Assembly: GCA_042091035.1 (NCBI GenBank)
Contig: JBELIG010000112.1
Coordinates: 1-10,007 of the forward strand
DNA from: AM-2324 sp042091035
GTDB taxonomy: Bacteria; Bacteroidota; Bacteroidia; Chitinophagales; Saprospiraceae
Reading direction: 5' to 3'
Length of the DNA: 10,007 nt
Under the pieces are notes generated by a model. That model made no database searches. It had not been told where the DNA came from and was given only the letters and a program-made list of their open reading frames with translations. Shown here one piece after another: positions 7,191-10,007 of this stretch. How positions within the stretch are numbered: the stretch's first letter is position 1; each line of letters begins with the position of its first letter. Both the position numbers and the translations under genes were made by a program.

Positions 7191-7286
7191 ATGTTAATTC
7201 TTTACGTTGCACTTTTTGCATTCGTTGTGGGAGCCGCTATGGTTTTCGTTGTCGATCATGCATCTCAGAGAATAAGCAGAAGGTAA
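7191..7286 (+). CDS. Putative 31-residue single-helix membrane peptide
   Basis: ATG at 7191 opens a 31-codon frame closed by TAA at 7284-7286. Residues 2-21 are almost all hydrophobic (begins MLILYVALF, continues VVGAAMVFVV), enough for one membrane-spanning helix. The tail DHASQRISRR carries three arginines, so the C-terminus should lie in the cytoplasm. GC is 41% in the frame against about 22% in the 110 bases before it and about 26% after it, which is what one expects of a coding island. A strong terminator follows 58 bases after the stop. I see no convincing promoter and no relative that I recognise. It may be a true small membrane protein or a chance frame in a noncoding RNA; the composition step and the helix make the first more likely. 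Confidence 0.5.
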   Translation: MLILYVALFAFVVGAAMVFVVDHASQRISRR

Positions 7287-7344
7287 TCTGCGACATAATC
7301 CCAATTAATTGCATATCAAAAAATTTACCAAAGAAAATAATTCT

Positions 7345-7371
7345 AAAGCGAGGTTCTCCTCGCTTTTTTTT
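7345..7371 (+). terminator. Strong rho-independent terminator
   Basis: AAAGCGAGG (7345-7353), loop TTCT and CCTCGCTTT (7358-7366) form a nine-pair stem running into eight T (7364-7371). It ends either the transcript of the 31-codon frame or read-through from the glycan operon. Confidence 0.9.
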
Positions 7372-7691
7372 ATTTTAGGCACTGAAGTAAATTGTGATTT
7401 TCTTAGCAGATGGGCATATTTTTTGGTTAAAATGAATTTCTATACCAAATAAAGAACAAGCAAGCTGATCGCTGAAAAGTTTTTTTGTTGTTTTGAAGTA
7501 TAAAACATGTTAAAAATGTTCGGTAATTTAGATTTTATGCAAATATCCATTACATTTATGAAGTGGGTAAAATAATACACCTTACATTATAATTTTTACT
7601 CATGTGTTAGTAGATTTACAACCAAGCAAAGGAGTCAAAATACTCCACCGATTAGAAAAAAAATACTAGATAAGCATTCAAAAGTTTCCGT
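7372..7691. other. Intergenic leader region before the PorP/SprF-type gene (320 bases)
   Basis: AT-rich and without a plausible reading frame on either strand. It should hold the promoter of the following gene, but I find only one-mismatch -7 boxes (TAGATTTT near 7530, TAGATTTA near 7611), neither with a TTG at 19-21 bases, so I do not choose one. A short hairpin at 7631-7646 is listed separately. Nothing else stands out. Confidence 0.6.
7631..7646 (+). promoter_or_regulatory. Short hairpin in the probable leader of the PorP/SprF-type gene
   Basis: GGAGT (7631-7635) and ACTCC (7642-7646) enclose CAAAAT. It lies 45 bases before the start codon and is one of the few GC-containing stretches of this spacer. 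It is not followed by a T-run, so it is not a terminator. It may stabilise or regulate the leader, or be chance. Confidence 0.25.
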
Positions 7692-8747
7692 ATGAGGTTC
7701 TCTAAATTATTCCTTTTCGTGATTGTAATGGTAGCTGGAGCAAGTTTAAAAGCTCAAGATATCCATTTCTCACAATTCTACTTATCTCCACTAAATCTAA
7801 ATCCTGCAATGACAGGAGCTATGGATTGTAATATTCGCTTAGTTGCAAATTACAGAAACCAGTGGGCATCAGTAATTCAAAATCCTTACACAACTTATTC
7901 GGTTTCCTACGACCAAAAGGTTCCAGTAGGTAGATACGATTTTGTTGGATTTGGTGCAACTTTCTGGAATGATGTTGCGGGAGAGGTCAATTTCAGTACT
8001 TCAACAGCAAAAGGTTCTGCTTCTTACCTTAAGAGGATGGGTGGAACAAGAAAAACAGCACATTATCTTGTTGCTGGTGTAGAATTTGGCTTTGCCCAAA
8101 GAAGTATAGATTTCTTATTGGCCAAATGGGGATCCCAAGGCCTTAATGGAATATATGATCCGAACCAGCCTTCAAATGAGGGATCTTTGAACTCATCAAT
8201 TACTTTCGCAGATTTAGGAGCGGGTCTTTTATGGTATTCTGCATTAAGAAATGATAACTCCTTTTACATGGGAGCTGCCTTCCACCACTTGAACTCGATA
8301 AATGTATCCTTTCAGGATGATATAAATGAATTATATTACTCTAGGCTTACATTCCATGCTGGTGGTGAGATAAACTTCAATGGACGAGCAGGTATATCTC
8401 CTGGTGTTATTGTAATGTCTCAAGGTCCTCACTTACAGGTAAACTCTGGACTTAGTCTAAAGTTTAGATTAGGAAGTGCGCGTGATCAACAAGCATTTCA
8501 TATAGGATTGTGGAATCGTATATCAAAACAAGATGACGGTGTAGAGGGGACTAATTCTCCTGTTCTGTTAGATGCGTTGATTTTGTCCACTAGATTTGAT
8601 TATCAAACATTCTCAATTGGCTTTAGCTACGATGTGAATGTTTCTTCATTGGCTGCTGCATCAAATGGTTCTGCTGGACCAGAATTTGCATTAGTTTATA
8701 AAATTTGTCAAAAGATTAATAGAGGCCCGAATTGTTTCAGGTTCTAA
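7692..8747 (+). CDS. PorP/SprF-family outer-membrane protein (type IX secretion associated)
   Basis: This 351-residue protein has a signal peptide at 1-21 or 1-22 (ends SLKAQ), followed by the family hallmark DIHFSQFYLSPLNLNPA (23-39) and a TG-rich turn. The rest alternates short amphipathic strands with turns (SVSYDQKVP, FVGFGATFWND, FADLGAGLLWY, MGAAFHHL), as expected of an outer-membrane beta-barrel. It ends PEFALVYKI followed by a Cys-x-Arg-Phe terminus (CFRF), like the CPRF ends of the family. Known members serve the type IX secretion system: SprF is needed for export or attachment of the adhesin SprB, and PorP belongs to the core machinery. Bacteroidota carry many paralogues, often beside a large secreted partner with a type B C-terminal domain. 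No partner is next to this one; it has its own leader and terminator, so its client is unknown. Confidence 0.9.
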   Translation: MRFSKLFLFVIVMVAGASLKAQDIHFSQFYLSPLNLNPAMTGAMDCNIRLVANYRNQWASVIQNPYTTYSVSYDQKVPVGRYDFVGFGATFWNDVAGEVNFSTSTAKGSASYLKRMGGTRKTAHYLVAGVEFGFAQRSIDFLLAKWGSQGLNGIYDPNQPSNEGSLNSSITFADLGAGLLWYSALRNDNSFYMGAAFHHLNSINVSFQDDINELYYSRLTFHAGGEINFNGRAGISPGVIVMSQGPHLQVNSGLSLKFRLGSARDQQAFHIGLWNRISKQDDGVEGTNSPVLLDALILSTRFDYQTFSIGFSYDVNVSSLAAASNGSAGPEFALVYKICQKINRGPNCFRF

Positions 8748-8767
8748 TCTTTAAAGGCAAATTAATT

Positions 8768-8810
8768 AAGGTGCTTCGTGTAATTTTTAAAACACAAGCA
8801 CCTTTTTTTT
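8768..8810 (+). terminator. Rho-independent terminator after the PorP/SprF-type gene
   Basis: AAGGTGCTT (8768-8776) pairs with its complement at 8796-8804; after a bulged C, GTGT pairs with ACAC around the loop AATTTTTAAA. The stem runs into eight T (8803-8810). It starts 20 bases after the stop codon. Confidence 0.9.
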
Positions 8811-8923
8811 GTTTATTGAGCAAAAAAAATGATTTTTGTAATAGAATTATACATATTTGAGGTTTCTGAAAAAGAAATTAATAATCCTACACACACATTA
8901 GAATATTCTAAAAACCGGAATTG

Positions 8924-9370
8924 ATGTTAAAGAAGAATAAATCTAAAGACAACCAAGGTAATGGCTTAAATACGCTTGCAAGTCATTCATTAAACAGCCT
9001 TGTAAAAGGAACAACTCTTGTTGGAGATATAACTTCCCAAAGCGATATTCGTATAGATGGAAAAATTACGGGTAATCTTAATTGTAGCGCTAAGTTGATT
9101 ATTGGCCCTACTGGAGAAGTAGAAGGAACTGTTGATTGCAAATCAGCCGTAGTTGAGGGGACATTCGATGGTGTTTTACATGTAAATGAATTGCTATCAA
9201 TTGCTGAAACAGCAAGAGTTACTGGCGAAATTAGATATAATAAATTAGTTGTTCAACCTGGCGCTGTTCTTATAGGGGATGTTCGTTTGGTAAACGAAAA
9301 TTCTGAGAAGCCGGCACCTTCAGTTAGCGGAAGTTCAGATGGAAAAGGATCCAGAGAAGAAAATAAGTAA
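8924..9370 (+). CDS. Bactofilin (polymer-forming cytoskeletal protein)
   Basis: Bactofilins assemble without nucleotides into filaments under the membrane and act as scaffolds for cell-shape and envelope enzymes. The bactofilin core covers residues about 28-122: repeated short strands of a right-handed beta-helix (VGDITSQSDIRIDGKITGNL, AKLIIGPTGEVEGTVDC, AVVEGTFDGVL, RVTGEIRYNKLVVQPGAVLIGDV). A lysine-rich N-terminal tail and a polar C-terminal tail flank it, as usual. I start at ATG 8924 (148 residues); an in-frame TTG at 8921 would add only one residue and is less likely. The last 32 bases overlap the following atpZ-like gene in another frame, which ties it to the ATP-synthase accessory operon. 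No good promoter match was found in the 113 bases upstream; the best -7 box, CATATTTG, has one mismatch. Confidence 0.93.
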   Translation: MLKKNKSKDNQGNGLNTLASHSLNSLVKGTTLVGDITSQSDIRIDGKITGNLNCSAKLIIGPTGEVEGTVDCKSAVVEGTFDGVLHVNELLSIAETARVTGEIRYNKLVVQPGAVLIGDVRLVNENSEKPAPSVSGSSDGKGSREENK

Positions 9371-9560
9371 GGGTTCAAATGTCTTAAAGTATTCTGGAAT
9401 GACTTTCCAGATAGCCGCATATATAGGTGTAGGTGTATTTATTGGGAATAAGCTGGACGCTAAACTTGATTTTGAGGAAGCTTACCTGACAGCTTTGTTT
9501 GCCATAGTCTTTTTAGTTGCAGGTTTATTTGTAACCTTAAAGAATGTTTTTAAAAACTGA
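9339..9560 (+). CDS. atpZ: AtpZ/AtpI-family ATP synthase accessory protein
   Basis: This 73-residue membrane protein has two predicted helices (about 18-37 and 48-68). The first carries the family pattern MTFQIAAYIGVGVFIGNKLD, with glycines in the helix and an N-K-L-D end. A charged N-terminal tail (MEKDPEKK) precedes it. In other bacteria AtpZ lies at the head of atp operons and, with AtpI, has been linked to Mg2+/Ca2+ supply for, or assembly of, the F0 c-ring. The start at 9339 lies inside the bactofilin gene; the next in-frame Met would remove half of the first helix, so the overlapping start is preferred. The 32-base overlap suggests translational coupling. The symbol rests on the pattern and on the position before the presumed atpB. 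Confidence 0.85.
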   Translation: MEKDPEKKISKGSNVLKYSGMTFQIAAYIGVGVFIGNKLDAKLDFEEAYLTALFAIVFLVAGLFVTLKNVFKN

Positions 9561-9565
9561 CCTTT

Positions 9566-9946
9566 ATGTCTTTTAAGTCTTTTCTCATATACCTATCTGT
9601 AGTCATTTCGCTATCATTATTTGTAAATTATTTTTTATTAGCAAAGGCAACACTTTTAAAAGATTATTTATCGAGTGGACTATTAGGCATTTGTACGTTT
9701 GTTCCTCTATCTATTATTATCTTTTTAAGGGGTGTCAAATTATATAGACAAGAAGATAAGAGTTCTTTTATCTCTTGGGTTATGGCTGCCACAATAATCA
9801 AGTTGTTTGCTTCTCTGGTTATATTGATCATCTTTGCGAGGATTACACAACCAGGCTCTAATTACTTTATAGCACCTTTCTTTATATTTTATCTATTGTT
9901 TTTTATTTTCGAGACAGGTATTTTAATGCGATTAACAAAGAAATAA
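9566..9946 (+). CDS. AtpI-like four-helix membrane protein
   Basis: This 126-residue protein has four hydrophobic segments (about 5-26, 36-55, 68-92 and 100-120), separated by a short basic loop (RGVKLYRQEDK) and a polar loop (ITQPGSN). It starts five bases after atpZ ends, so it belongs to the same operon. Proteins of this size and shape sit between atpZ and atpB in many Bacteroidota genomes, often as 'hypothetical protein', and correspond in position to AtpI/UncI, a c-ring assembly factor. K79 in helix 3 and E116 in helix 4 lie within the hydrophobic spans, which is unusual and may reflect an ion-related or helix-pairing role. Assignment rests on topology and position more than on sequence motifs. 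Confidence 0.75.
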   Translation: MSFKSFLIYLSVVISLSLFVNYFLLAKATLLKDYLSSGLLGICTFVPLSIIIFLRGVKLYRQEDKSSFISWVMAATIIKLFASLVILIIFARITQPGSNYFIAPFFIFYLLFFIFETGILMRLTKK

Positions 9947-9954
9947 ATTTGTTT

Positions 9955-10007
9955 ATGTTTAAGGTAAATACAGAAAATCAGTCTTTCGAATTCACTAATG
10001 ATCTGCT
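9955..10007 (+). CDS. Start of the next gene, by position probably atpB (F0 subunit a)
   Basis: ATG at 9955 opens 17 codons up to the window edge (MFKVNTENQSFEFTNDL), eight bases after the stop of the AtpI-like gene. In Bacteroidota the gene after atpZ and the AtpI-like gene is normally atpB. The visible residues are polar and show neither a signal-peptide-like start nor any subunit-a motif, so the name is inferred from position only. The true start could also lie beyond the window. Confidence 0.45.
   Translation, partial: MFKVNTENQSFEFTNDL

Overview
The window looks like chromosomal DNA from a free-living Bacteroidota bacterium, probably Flavobacteriia-like. The base composition is AT-rich (roughly 35-40% GC by eye). 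Starts lack Shine-Dalgarno motifs, and two promoters fit the Bacteroidota pattern TTG-N19-21-TAnnTTTG. There is a PorP/SprF-type protein of the type IX secretion world, and the order bactofilin - AtpZ - AtpI-like - (atpB) matches what I recall upstream of ATP synthase operons in this phylum. I cannot assign a genus. I see no phage, transposon, CRISPR or plasmid genes.

Layout. (1) 1-921, minus: the 5' part of a secreted lipoprotein with an Asp-box, running off the left edge. (2) 1226-4471, plus and divergent: a 1081-residue secreted protein with eleven Asp-box repeats (VPS10/sortilin-like propellers), followed by a strong hairpin. (3) 4566-5003, minus: two tandem initiator tRNA-Met(CAT) genes, each with its own terminator, behind one good promoter. 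The downstream copy is cut by a run of exactly 100 N, so the assembly here is uncertain. (4) 5185-7006, plus: a two-gene operon of a DegT-family PLP aminotransferase and a small phosphoglycosyl transferase, resembling the WcfR/WcfS pair that makes and loads the first amino-sugar of Bacteroides glycans. (5) 7007-7691: a long AT-rich spacer containing an imperfect nested inverted repeat, a 31-codon reading frame for a one-helix membrane peptide, and a strong terminator. (6) 7692-8747: a stand-alone PorP/SprF-family outer-membrane protein with its own terminator. (7) 8924-10007: bactofilin, AtpZ, an AtpI-like four-helix protein, and the first codons of a gene that by position should be atpB.

How they fit together. 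Groups 1, 2 and 6 are cell-envelope or secreted proteins. Group 4 probably starts a lipid-linked glycan, but the dehydratase, flippase and further transferases are not here. Group 7 begins an energy-metabolism operon in which a cytoskeletal bactofilin gene overlaps the first ATP-synthase accessory gene by 32 bases. Most of the window is ordinary Bacteroidota housekeeping and envelope content. The least explained parts are the 31-residue membrane peptide with the structured AT-rich DNA before it, and the gapped initiator-tRNA repeat.
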